Positions 1 through 6,315 of a stretch of 9,542 bases of DNA are shown piece after piece (position 1 is the stretch's first letter; the number at the start of each line of letters is the position of its first letter). The notes beneath the pieces were generated by a model. The model was not told the origin of the DNA, did not search any database, and saw only the letters and a program-made list of their open reading frames with translations. The position numbers and the translations under genes are program-made. Origin of the DNA: Caldilineaceae bacterium (GTDB lineage: Bacteria; Chloroflexota; Anaerolineae; Caldilineales; Caldilineaceae); contig JAPKMV010000086.1 in the NCBI GenBank assembly GCA_026645635.1, positions 1-9,542 of the forward strand, written 5' to 3'.

Positions 1-122
1 GCCCTACCCAGCATGAACCTGGCGCCGCGGCCATGAATGATTGATACACAATTGCCCTGACGCGCCGCCGATTTGGGCGCATTCTGGCGACCGTGATACG
101 ATCTGCCGACGTAGGTATGAAG

Positions 123-1844
123 ATGACAAGAAAGACGATGCAATTTCATGCTGCGCTGGCAAGCAGTGACAGGCTCCACCCGCAATCGCGGACGACCCGC
201 TCCTGGCTCAACTGGCGCATCGTAATCACAATTCTACTGTTGACGGTGGTGGCCTTGCTCAGCCTGCTCCTGCAAAGGACTGGCAGGGCGAACGCAGCGC
301 CGGCAGCCCAGAGCATGTCCCAGCCCCTGGTCCTGGCCTTCTATTACACCTGGTTCGACGAGAACACCTGGACTTACGACAAACTGCCCGACCTCCCGGC
401 GGCGCAGTATGTCAGCCGTGACCGCAGCGTGATGGGCCGCCACATCGACCAGGCCAAGGCCGCCGGCATCGACGGTTTTCTCGTGGCGTGGTATGGCCCC
501 GGCGGCGGCAACCAGACCGAACCGAACCTTGCCGCGCTGTTGGAAGAAGCCGCCGCGCGCGACTTCAAGATCGGCATTCTCTTCGAGACCGACTCGCCCT
601 TCATCAGCGGTGCGGATGGCGTCACCAGCGCGCTGCAACATGCGCTGAACGTGCATGCCGGCCACCCTGCATTTCTGCGCGCCGACGGTCGCCCGGTGAT
701 CTTCTTCTGGCGCCCCAGCATCTACGGCGTCGGGACGTGGGCCGGTATCCGCAGCCAGGCTGACCCGGGTAACAGCGCGATCTGGGTGGCAGAAGGCGTC
801 GACACCGGCCTGCTCACGGTCTTCGACGGCCACCATCTCTACAGCAACACCTGGAACCCGCCGGCCGACCTGACCGCAGTCAACCAGAAATTCGCCCGCC
901 AGGTCGATGCCATGCGCCAGAGCACCGGTGCGCCGCGGCTCTGGGTGGCGACGGTGATGCCAGGCTACAACGACGTGCGCATCCGGCCGGGTAGCGGCTT
1001 TGCCCGCGACCGCGAGGGCGGCGCCTATTATGCCCAGTCGTGGCAGGCGGCCATTGCCAGCGCGCCGAACTGGGTCGTGCTTACCAGCTTCAACGAGTGG
1101 CCGGAAGGCACCTACATCGAGCCGAGCGTAGCCTACGGCGACCAGTATCTCGGCCTGACCGCACAGTGGGCGAGCCAGTTCAAGGGCGGGGGCGGCGCGC
1201 CGGTGGCGGCCACAGGTGTGGCGGCTGCGCCTCAGCCGGAGCCTGACCAGCCGACTGCGTTTGTGACGACAGCGATCCTCAATCTGCGCGCTGGGCCGGG
1301 AACCGGCTACAATATCGTAGGACAGCGCACAAACGGCGCGGCGCTGCCGATCACCGGGCGCGCCGAGGGCGACGCGGGGTGGTGGCAGGTGGAGAGCGAC
1401 GGCAATGCAGCCTGGGTCAGCGGGGAGTTGGTGCGGGCCGCAGGGCCGTTGGACGGTGTGCCGGCCGTCGCTGCAACGGCGCCGGTCGCAGAGCGCTCAG
1501 TCAGCGCTGTGTCAGTCAGTGCGGCAACCGGTACAGCCATTGTCACCGCGGCAGCCGCCAACCTGCGCGACGGGCCGGGAACAGAGTACGCGCTCGTCGG
1601 CATGGTGCTGAACGGCGCGACGCTGCCGGTGCGCGGTCGTTCCGAGGATGGAGCCTGGTGGCAGGTGAGCGCAGCCACGGGGCCAGCCTGGGTCTTTGGC
1701 GAGCTGGTGCGCGTCGGCGACGCCGCTGCAGCATCGGCGCCCATCGCCGCCGGCGCCACTGTGACAACAACGGCAACCACCAGCGCCACCGTGACGATCA
1801 CAAGTGGCGGTCAGACCTTCACGTTGCGTGTCAGTCATCCGTAA
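123..1844 (+). CDS. GH99-like glycoside hydrolase with two C-terminal SH3b domains, membrane-anchored or secreted
   Basis: Probable extracytoplasmic glycan-cleaving enzyme of the GH99/endo-alpha-mannosidase-like group. From ATG 123 it has 573 residues. Residues 31-51 form one hydrophobic segment after a basic N-terminus, followed by an Ala-rich stretch (ANAAPAA) that could be a signal-peptidase site. The catalytic domain spans about 68-353, opening with LVLAFYYTWF and closing with SFNEWPEGTYIEPS. In GH99 the two acidic residues of the EWxEG motif are catalytic; here they are E325 and E328. Two SH3b domains follow (about 379-438 and 471-530), both with NLRxGPGTxY, WWQV and GELVR, joined by Ala/Pro-rich linkers; the tail is Thr-rich. 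SH3b domains commonly bind cell wall or glycan. The start is uncertain: GTG 93, ATG 117 and ATG 138 are in frame, and ATG 123 was chosen because AGG lies 7 bases upstream. hpt follows after 30 bases. A GH71-like activity is an alternative; the substrate cannot be read from sequence. Confidence 0.82.
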   Translation: MTRKTMQFHAALASSDRLHPQSRTTRSWLNWRIVITILLLTVVALLSLLLQRTGRANAAPAAQSMSQPLVLAFYYTWFDENTWTYDKLPDLPAAQYVSRDRSVMGRHIDQAKAAGIDGFLVAWYGPGGGNQTEPNLAALLEEAAARDFKIGILFETDSPFISGADGVTSALQHALNVHAGHPAFLRADGRPVIFFWRPSIYGVGTWAGIRSQADPGNSAIWVAEGVDTGLLTVFDGHHLYSNTWNPPADLTAVNQKFARQVDAMRQSTGAPRLWVATVMPGYNDVRIRPGSGFARDREGGAYYAQSWQAAIASAPNWVVLTSFNEWPEGTYIEPSVAYGDQYLGLTAQWASQFKGGGGAPVAATGVAAAPQPEPDQPTAFVTTAILNLRAGPGTGYNIVGQRTNGAALPITGRAEGDAGWWQVESDGNAAWVSGELVRAAGPLDGVPAVAATAPVAERSVSAVSVSAATGTAIVTAAAANLRDGPGTEYALVGMVLNGATLPVRGRSEDGAWWQVSAATGPAWVFGELVRVGDAAAASAPIAAGATVTTTATTSATVTITSGGQTFTLRVSHP

Positions 1845-1874
1845 AACCATAGAATCTGCCTGTGAGGTGACGCC

Positions 1875-2453
1875 GTGGCTATCGACATCAGCAAGTTTTC
1901 CAGGCCAGACATGCACAACGACATCGCCGCCGTGCTCGTCAACGAAGCGACGATTGCGGCGCGAGTGCATGAATTGGGCGCGGCGATCAGCCGCGAGTAT
2001 GCGGGGAAGGATCTCCTGCTCATCTCCGTGCTCAAGGGCAGCGTCGTCTTCATGGCCGATCTGGTGCGGGCGATCACCGTGCCCCACGAGATCGACTTCA
2101 TGGCGACGAGCAGCTACGGCAGCGGCACCAGCTCCACCGGCGTGGTGCGCATCCTCAAAGACCTGAGCATCTCCATCGAAGGACGCAACGTCGTCGTCGT
2201 CGAAGACATCATCGACAGCGGCCACACGCTCCACTATCTGCTGCGCCTGCTGCGCGACCGCAACCCGGCGACGCTGCGGGTGATGACACTGCTCGACAAG
2301 CCAGACCGCCGCGAAGTGGACATCCCGGTCGACTGGGTCGGTTTCTCGATTCCCAACGAATTCGTCGTCGGCTACGGCCTCGACTACAACGAGATCTATC
2401 GCAACCTGCCCTACATTGGCGTGCTCAGCCCCAGCGTCTACAGCGCAGAGTGA
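1875..2453 (+). CDS. hpt: Hypoxanthine phosphoribosyltransferase
   Basis: Cytoplasmic purine-salvage enzyme that transfers phosphoribose from PRPP to hypoxanthine (often also guanine) to give IMP or GMP. The 192 residues match the usual bacterial length. Visible family signatures are LKGS at 53-56, the PRPP-binding loop VVEDIIDSGHT at 108-118, DKPDRR at 141-146 and VGYGLDYNEIYRNLPYIGVL at 165-184. The GTG start at 1875 is fixed by a strong ribosome binding site, GAGGTGA at 1864-1870. It lies 30 bases after the GH99-like gene. Its TGA stop is 2 bases before the likely start of the LysM/M23 gene, so the three are probably co-transcribed. A -10-like TAGAAT at 1850-1855 has no well-spaced -35. 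The usual partners tilS and ftsH are absent from the window. All catalytic motifs look intact. Confidence 0.96.
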   Translation: MAIDISKFSRPDMHNDIAAVLVNEATIAARVHELGAAISREYAGKDLLLISVLKGSVVFMADLVRAITVPHEIDFMATSSYGSGTSSTGVVRILKDLSISIEGRNVVVVEDIIDSGHTLHYLLRLLRDRNPATLRVMTLLDKPDRREVDIPVDWVGFSIPNEFVVGYGLDYNEIYRNLPYIGVLSPSVYSAE

Positions 2454-2455
2454 CG

Positions 2456-3883
2456 ATGTCGCCACCTTGGGGACACACTGCCCCCCGTGCTGATGGAACA
2501 GATCGCGGCTGCGCAGCGCAGCTCGATGGCGCGAAGGCGCAGGGCAGAAAACGCGACCAAAGCAAGGAGAGCAAGCGTCGGTCAGAGATTTCTCTGCGCA
2601 CCGCCGCGTCTCTGCGTCTCTGCGTCAAAAGCCCCAGCTTCAGACGATCTCTCGCCGGCTGGCTGGCGGGCGCGCTGCTGGCGCTGCTGCTCTGGCTGCC
2701 GCTCTACGCGCAGGAAGACGGCGTCTACACCGTAGCGCCCGGCGACACGCTGGGGGTGATCGCCAACCGCTTCGGCGTGCCGCTCGATGCGCTGGTGCAG
2801 GTGAACGCCATCGACGACCCGAACCGCATCACCGTGGGCCAGCGGCTGCTCATCCCCACCGCCGATGGCCAGGCGCCGCTGGCAGCGATCCCCACAGCCG
2901 TGCGCCACGCTGCGCCGGGGGACACACTGGCCGCCTTTGCCGCCCGCTACGGTCAGGAAGCGGCGCTGCTTGCCGAATTGAATGGCCTTGACAGCAGTGC
3001 ACGCCTTTTTCCGGGGCAGCCGCTGCGCGTGCCGGTGGCGGGGCTGCCCGCGACTGACCCGCTGCGGCTGGGTGCGGTGACCGCAGTCGAGGCTCCGGCC
3101 GCGATCACACAAGGGCGCACAGGCCGCGTCGTCGTCACGACGGACCGCCCGACCGCACTGCGCGGAACCTGGCTTGACCAGGAACTTGTGTTCACGCCGC
3201 TGGATGAGACAGGGCTGCGCCACTTTGCCCTGCTGCCAGCACCCGCGCTGCAAGACGCCGGCGATTATGAATTACTGCTCGGCTACACGACCGCACGCGG
3301 GCAACCGGTCGATGCGGTGTGGCCGGTGGCGGTGGAGGCGGGCGGCTATGCCAGCCAGCAGATTGTGATCGACGCGGCCACGGCCAGCAGCATGACGCCG
3401 GAAGTGGTGCGCGCGGAGACCACGCGCGCGATCGATCTCTGGTCACAGGTCAGCGCCGACCTGCGCTGGCAAGGGCCGTTTGCCCGCCCCATCGACCCGC
3501 AGTACGCCACGACCAGCCCCTTTGGCACGCGGCGCACCTACTCGGTGAGCGACATCGGCAACTTTCACGCCGGCCAGGATTTTGGCGCGCCGGAGGGTGT
3601 GTTGGTCACTGCACCGGCTGAAGGCGTGGTGGTGCTGGCGGAACCGCTGGTGGTGCGCGGCAACGCCGTCATCCTGGATCATGGGCGCGGCATCTTCACC
3701 GGGTACTGGCACTTGAGTGAGATCAAGGTGGCGCCGGGGCAGGTGGTTGCGCCGGGTGACGCCATTGGCCTGGTTGGCAACACCGGGCTAAGCACCGGCG
3801 CGCATCTGCATTGGGAGCTGCGCATCAACGGCGTGGCGGTGGACCCGATGCAATTTTTGGAAGAGTCTGTGGCGGGAGAGTAA
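2456..3883 (+). CDS. LysM-domain M23 (LytM-type) metallopeptidase, cell-wall hydrolase
   Basis: Exported peptidoglycan endopeptidase or regulator. From ATG 2456 it has 475 residues. In order: an unusual polar, basic N-terminus (1-62); a hydrophobic signal or anchor (about 64-86, ending LPLYAQ); LysM 1 (about 90-134, YTVAPGDTLGVIANRFGV); LysM 2 (about 150-194, APGDTL); a beta-rich spacer (about 204-300); and the M23 domain (about 345-468). Zinc ligands are H371 and D375 (HxxxD) and H452 in the HLH motif, with catalytic H419 in GYWHLS and H450 preceding. All expected active-site residues are present, so it is probably active. The N-terminal 60 residues are odd: residues about 25-58 are encoded by a dispersed palindromic repeat. 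No ATG, GTG or TTG start in frame is available between the repeat and the signal peptide, so translation probably begins at 2456 (or GTG 2450, which overlaps the hpt stop). A lost original start is the alternative. Confidence 0.88.
   Translation: MSPPWGHTAPRADGTDRGCAAQLDGAKAQGRKRDQSKESKRRSEISLRTAASLRLCVKSPSFRRSLAGWLAGALLALLLWLPLYAQEDGVYTVAPGDTLGVIANRFGVPLDALVQVNAIDDPNRITVGQRLLIPTADGQAPLAAIPTAVRHAAPGDTLAAFAARYGQEAALLAELNGLDSSARLFPGQPLRVPVAGLPATDPLRLGAVTAVEAPAAITQGRTGRVVVTTDRPTALRGTWLDQELVFTPLDETGLRHFALLPAPALQDAGDYELLLGYTTARGQPVDAVWPVAVEAGGYASQQIVIDAATASSMTPEVVRAETTRAIDLWSQVSADLRWQGPFARPIDPQYATTSPFGTRRTYSVSDIGNFHAGQDFGAPEGVLVTAPAEGVVVLAEPLVVRGNAVILDHGRGIFTGYWHLSEIKVAPGQVVAPGDAIGLVGNTGLSTGAHLHWELRINGVAVDPMQFLEESVAGE
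2529..2630. repeat. Degenerate GACGCAGAGACGC-family palindromic repeat inside the M23 coding region
   Basis: The right half (2589-2629) has stacked TCTCTGCG units ending TCTGCGTCAAAA, closely like the right arm of the element at 9504-9541, which ends TTTGCGTCAAA. The left half (2529-2553) has GGCGCGAAGGCGCAGGGCAG and resembles the other arm with several changes. The element is translated as part of the N-terminus of the M23 protein. Confidence 0.6.
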
Positions 3884-3884
3884 A

Positions 3885-3931
3885 AATCTCCAGTCTCCAA
3901 TCTCAGGTTTAGAGATTGGAGACTGGAGATT
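3885..3931 (-). terminator. Perfect 20-bp AATCTC-type palindrome between convergent genes, probable rplY terminator
   Basis: The arms at 3885-3904 and 3912-3931 are exact reverse complements of 20 bases with a 7-base loop, AGGTTTA. The hairpin starts 2 bases after the M23 stop and ends 11 bases from the rplY stop. Read on the minus strand it is followed by a T-rich run (TTTTTA, overlapping the stem end), as in an intrinsic terminator. On the plus strand no T-run follows, so termination of the M23 transcript is less sure. It is related to the element at 4672-4757. Confidence 0.7.
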
Positions 3932-3942
3932 GGATACAGCCG

Positions 3943-4587
3943 TTAGTTGTCGTCTTCGTCCGTAGCCTTGCCGCGCTTGACCACTTCGGGTTCGGCGCCG
4001 GCGGCATCAGTCTCGGCCGCTTCCTCGGCGATCTCGGCACGGGTTTCCTGCATGTTGAAGAGAATTTCCTCTTCGTGGTCCAGATACACAATGCCCTTGA
4101 GCGCGGGCAGATCGGCGACGGTGATCGGGCGATCCAGCGTCAACGGCGTCACGTCCACTTCGATCTCCGCAGGGATATCCGCCGGCAGCGCTTCGATATG
4201 GATCGTCTCGTGCACCTGCAACACCATCACGCCGGTTGCTGTCCCACTAGGTTTGCCGACGCCGACAATCGGCACGGCCACCCGCTGCTTTTCGCGCATG
4301 TTGACGGCATAGAAATCGGCATGAAGCAGGGCATGGCCAACCGGTTCGCGCTGCACATTCTTGACCAGCACGTTGTGCACGGTGCCATCTTTGACGGCGA
4401 CCTCGACGACGCGCGTGGAACCGCCGGAGTGAAGCGCTCGCTCAAGCGATCGGGCCTCCACCTGCAGGGACTCCGGCGCGCTGACGTTGCCGTACACCAC
4501 GACGGGCACCAGACCCTGGCGGCGCAGTTGGCTCACCTTGCGTCCCGTCAGCGTGCGGTGGGTGGCTTCGATTTTCAATTCAGACAT
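3943..4587 (-). CDS. rplY: Large ribosomal subunit protein bL25, long CTC form
   Basis: Binds 5S rRNA in the large ribosomal subunit. At 214 residues this is the long general-stress/CTC type (TL5-like). The N-terminal L25 domain spans about 4-94 with RRQGLVPVVVYG at 22-33 and HADFYAV at 89-95. The C-terminal beta domain runs about 100-182 (LPADIPAEIEVD, ITVADLPALKG). An acidic Glu/Asp-rich tail at 184-214 ends TDEDDN, typical of this form. ATG 4587 is fixed by GAGGAG (4595-4600) with a 7-base gap; the upstream in-frame ATG at 4608 has no such site. It converges with the M23 gene across a 59-base gap filled by a palindrome. A peptidyl-tRNA hydrolase gene (pth), a frequent neighbour of bL25 genes, is not present. 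Confidence 0.95.
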   Translation of the reverse strand: MSELKIEATHRTLTGRKVSQLRRQGLVPVVVYGNVSAPESLQVEARSLERALHSGGSTRVVEVAVKDGTVHNVLVKNVQREPVGHALLHADFYAVNMREKQRVAVPIVGVGKPSGTATGVMVLQVHETIHIEALPADIPAEIEVDVTPLTLDRPITVADLPALKGIVYLDHEEEILFNMQETRAEIAEEAAETDAAGAEPEVVKRGKATDEDDN

Positions 4588-4653
4588 ACAATGACTCCTC
4601 TGTTTCAATTCTTCAGTCGCAGCGCCGACCGGCGCAAGGCGGGTCAGCCGACG

Positions 4654-4681
4654 ATTTAATCGCGCTGTAAAAATCTCTCAA
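4654..4681 (-). promoter_or_regulatory. Possible weak promoter for rplY
   Basis: On the minus strand TTGAGA (4676-4681) and TTAAAT (4654-4659) are separated by 16 bases. The -35 lies inside the arm of the neighbouring palindrome. The -10 matches consensus at only 4 of 6 positions, so this is tentative. Confidence 0.25.
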
Positions 4682-4757
4682 TCGCCTAGTCTCCTAATCT
4701 CAGATGCAAGCGAGATGGTGCGATTGAGAGATTAGGAGATTGGGGGATTAAGAGATT
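4672..4757 (-). terminator. AATCTC-type palindromic repeat, probable terminator of the gene at 4771-5229
   Basis: The arms AATCTCTCAATCGC (4672-4685) and its exact reverse complement (4720-4733) flank a 34-base loop. A second pairing is possible between AGTCTCCTAATCTC (4688-4701) and 4728-4741 (12 of 14), and more GAGATT-like units run to 4757. On the minus strand the hairpin is followed by ATTTTTA, the same layout as the element at 3885-3931. The left ends of both copies read GTAAAAATCTC or AGTAAAAATCTC. Confidence 0.55.
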
Positions 4758-4770
4758 AAAGGCTGTATCC

Positions 4771-5229
4771 TTATTTTCTGGTTCCTCGCAGCAGCCGCAA
4801 TACGCGCGGCAGTATCACGAGCACAGCGGCAAAAGCGCTGCCGGCGGCCAAGGCCGTCAGCGGCGTCCACCTGGCATGCACATCGCCATCGACCCGCAGC
4901 GCGAGCAGCAACCCCGCGTTGACCCGCTCGGCGTTGACGTTGCGCGCCACCAGCGCGCGGGCGTCGATCTGCTCGGCATTGAGGTTGTCCACCACGACGG
5001 CGCCAATGGCGCTGGCCGTCGCCTCAATCGTATGGGTGTGCACCAGCGCAGCCGCAGCGTTCTCCATGTAGAGCGCCTGGGTGTTCACCTGCTGCACCGC
5101 CGAGTTGGTCAGCGAAACCTGGCCGCCTTCGACCCGATCGACGCTGGTGTTCTTGATCTGAACACTGTCCTGCTTGAGCGCAGCGCTCGCCGCGGCTGCA
5201 TATTCGTCCAGCGGATTCAGTTCAGCCAT
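4771..5229 (-). CDS. Unrecognised 15-residue-repeat (probable beta-solenoid) protein with C-terminal membrane anchor
   Basis: I do not recognise a named family. From ATG 5229 it has 152 residues: a short Ala-rich N-terminus (1-22), six in-register 15-residue units (23-37, 38-52, 53-67, 68-82, 83-97, 98-112) beginning VQIKNTSV, VSLTNSAV, LYMENAAA, IEATASAI, LNAEQIDA and VNAERVNA, then a membrane segment (about 122-141) and a basic tail, RVLRLLRGTRK. Alternating hydrophobic positions 1, 3, 8 and 11 of each unit suggest a beta-solenoid; that is inference. There is no N-terminal signal, so a tail-anchored protein is possible; orientation cannot be decided. ATG 5229 is chosen over GTG 5241 because GGAGA (5235-5239) lies 5 bases upstream. 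It has its own strong promoter and a palindromic terminator, so it is probably monocistronic. A bactofilin-like scaffold role is only a guess. Confidence 0.72.
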   Translation of the reverse strand: MAELNPLDEYAAAASAALKQDSVQIKNTSVDRVEGGQVSLTNSAVQQVNTQALYMENAAAALVHTHTIEATASAIGAVVVDNLNAEQIDARALVARNVNAERVNAGLLLALRVDGDVHARWTPLTALAAGSAFAAVLVILPRVLRLLRGTRK

Positions 5230-5282
5230 CGATTTCTCCACAATTCCCCGCTCACCGGTGCCCGAAAAATGGCGCGTCCCTG

Positions 5283-5312
5283 ATTATAGCGGAGAGGGTG
5301 CGCGCCGGTCAA
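5283..5312 (-). promoter_or_regulatory. Sigma70-type promoter of the solenoid-protein gene
   Basis: On the minus strand TTGACC (5307-5312) is followed after 18 bases by a perfect TATAAT (5283-5288). The transcript would start near 5276, giving a leader of about 47 bases before ATG 5229. Confidence 0.75.
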
Positions 5313-5430
5313 TTTCGCGCGCCGCCAACGGGAATTCCTAACATGGGCATGGTTCACGTCGTTGGGTGACATCCCAATAACCTAGACGGGCCAAAGGTGC
5401 TTCCGAACGAAGGCCAACATATCGAAAATC

Positions 5431-5482
5431 GGCGGGGTGCGGGTGATGGGGTTTGACGGGTGGGCGGAGGGCTGTCTATACT
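5431..5482 (+). repeat. Direct repeat copy 1, carrying the toxin-antitoxin promoter
   Basis: Its core GACGGGTGGGCGGAGGGCTG continuing TCTATACT (5455-5482) matches 6230-6256 with two substitutions and one indel. Weaker similarity extends left over GGCGG-GGTGC-GATGG. The second copy lies 61 bases after the toxin stop, so the pair brackets the toxin-antitoxin module. Confidence 0.65.
5453..5482 (+). promoter_or_regulatory. Sigma70-type promoter of the toxin-antitoxin operon
   Basis: TTGACG (5453-5458), an 18-base spacer, then TATACT (5477-5482). Transcription would begin near 5489, leaving a leader of about 67 bases before the antitoxin ATG at 5556. A toxin-antitoxin complex often represses its own promoter, so an operator may overlap; no clean operator palindrome was seen. 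Confidence 0.7.
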
Positions 5483-5555
5483 GGAGGCATGATGACAACT
5501 TTGACACGCAAGCATCTGATCGCCTTGCCATCCGAAATTGAGCAGGAGTATCACC

Positions 5556-5783
5556 ATGACCATCACTGAACTCATGCCGGCGGTCACGTCCCTGTCTCAT
5601 GCTGATAAGCTCCGGCTGGTGCAGATCGTGCTGCAACAATTGGCGCAAGAAAAGGGCGTGAGCGAGCCACTCACCTCATCTCCAACTGACGCCTTTGACC
5701 CGCGCCGCTATTTCGGTGCAGGTCGATCTTCCCGGCAAGCCGTGGATGATTATCTGGAATCCACGCGAGAGGGCTGGAGTTGA
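5556..5783 (+). CDS. Small VapB-like antitoxin
   Basis: Probable antitoxin partner of the PIN-domain protein that follows. It has 75 residues: a predicted helical N-terminal part (LSHADKLRLVQIVLQQLAQE, about 14-33), a polar hinge, then FDPRRYFGAGRSSRQAVDDYLESTREGWS at the C-terminus. A short C-terminal segment ending in DDYLxxxREGW is the kind of tail that wraps the toxin in VapB-type antitoxins. No AbrB, RHH or Phd DNA-binding domain is obvious, so the exact class is unresolved. ATG 5556 is fixed by AGGAG (5544-5548) with a 7-base gap; an upstream TTG at 5538 is not needed. The stop TGA (5781-5783) shares its last base with the toxin ATG, indicating translational coupling. The assignment rests mainly on size and on this overlap. 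Confidence 0.75.
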   Translation: MTITELMPAVTSLSHADKLRLVQIVLQQLAQEKGVSEPLTSSPTDAFDPRRYFGAGRSSRQAVDDYLESTREGWS

Positions 5784-6169
5784 TGAGTTATCTGATCGAC
5801 ACGAATGTCGTCATTTACTACTTCAATGGGCTGACCGACGACGACGACCTCCATCAACTACTGAAGACAGACTTCAGAATTTCGATCATCACCAAGATCG
5901 AGTTTCTAGGCTGGAACGAATTTGGCATCAACCGCGCACTCTGCAACCAGGCGAAGGCGTTCATTCATCATGCTACTGTGTACGACCTCACTGCACGCGT
6001 AGTTGAGCAAACCATTCGGCTGAGGCAGCGGTACAGAACGAAAACACCAGATGCTATCATCGCTGCCACTGCAATGTTGAATCGGTTGACTGTGATCACC
6101 CACAACACCGACGACTTCAACCGACTGGGCGCCAAAACGTTGGCCGTAACGATGAAGTCTGACTCGTAA
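5783..6169 (+). CDS. vapC: VapC-like PIN-domain ribonuclease toxin
   Basis: Mg2+-dependent endoribonuclease toxin; VapC family members cleave tRNA or rRNA and slow growth when the antitoxin is lost. The 128 residues fit the family. The opening MSYLIDTNVVIYYF carries the first metal-binding Asp (D6). E40 lies in ISIITKIEFLGW, D90 in KTPDAIIAATA, and D110/D111 in THNTDDF, so all four conserved acidic positions are present and the enzyme looks active. The RNA target cannot be told from sequence. ATG 5783 overlaps the antitoxin stop by one base, with GGAG at 5776-5779; TTG 5780 would leave no room for a ribosome binding site. No clear terminator follows; instead a degraded copy of the operon's promoter segment begins at about 6204. 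Confidence 0.92.
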   Translation: MSYLIDTNVVIYYFNGLTDDDDLHQLLKTDFRISIITKIEFLGWNEFGINRALCNQAKAFIHHATVYDLTARVVEQTIRLRQRYRTKTPDAIIAATAMLNRLTVITHNTDDFNRLGAKTLAVTMKSDS

Positions 6170-6203
6170 TCCACTTCACGATTGAGGCGGAAAGACGACA
6201 ACA

Positions 6204-6256
6204 GGCGGCCGGGTGCAGATGGTGTGTAGGACGGGTGGACGGAGGCTGTCGATACT
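6204..6256 (+). repeat. Direct repeat copy 2, degraded promoter segment after the toxin
   Basis: It matches 5431-5482, best over 6230-6256. The position equivalent to -35 reads AGGACG instead of TTGACG and the -10 reads GATACT instead of TATACT, so it is probably inactive as a promoter. The rest of the 146-base gap to fabD (6170-6315) shows no gene. Confidence 0.6.
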
Positions 6257-6315
6257 CTCCGGCGAGGAATGCATCACATCCGCCTTCTGTCTCTGGATGC
6301 CGTATGCATGCCCTC

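Larger units (their letters stand above)
5230..5555. other. Non-coding region between the divergent solenoid gene and toxin-antitoxin module
   Basis: It holds the minus-strand promoter at 5283-5312 and the plus-strand promoter at 5453-5482 inside the direct-repeat copy at 5431-5482. A small hairpin lies at about 5360-5376 (TTGGG-TGACAT-CCCAA). No convincing ORF was found here. Confidence 0.6.

Noticed and set aside
73..102. TTGGGC-N18-TACGAT as a promoter for the GH99-like gene
   Set aside because: The -35 matches consensus poorly and the window holds too little upstream sequence to judge; if real it would exclude the GTG 93 start.
2450..2455. GTG at 2450 as the start of the M23 gene
   Set aside because: It overlaps the hpt stop as GTGA and is possible, but ATG 2456 is a better codon with a similar weak AGAG upstream; the two differ by only two residues.
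1512..2465. 317-residue open frame on the minus strand
   Set aside because: It lies antisense to hpt and to the end of the GH99-like gene, both with clear family motifs; composition is typical of a GC-rich shadow frame.
4588..4608. Upstream ATG at 4608 as the rplY start
   Set aside because: The seven extra residues are not typical of bL25, and the strong GAGGAG sits correctly only for ATG 4587.
3916..4659. 247-residue open frame on the plus strand
   Set aside because: It is antisense to rplY, whose motifs and ribosome binding site are unambiguous; the frame begins inside a palindrome and has a His/Arg/Gln-rich shadow composition.
5489..5569. A 26-codon ORF (MMTTLTRKHLIALPSEIEQE...) before and overlapping the antitoxin start, with TGGAGG in front
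   Set aside because: The TGGAGG overlaps the -10 box (5477-5482), so it would lie upstream of the expected transcription start near 5489. It could only be leaderless; no other sign of coding.
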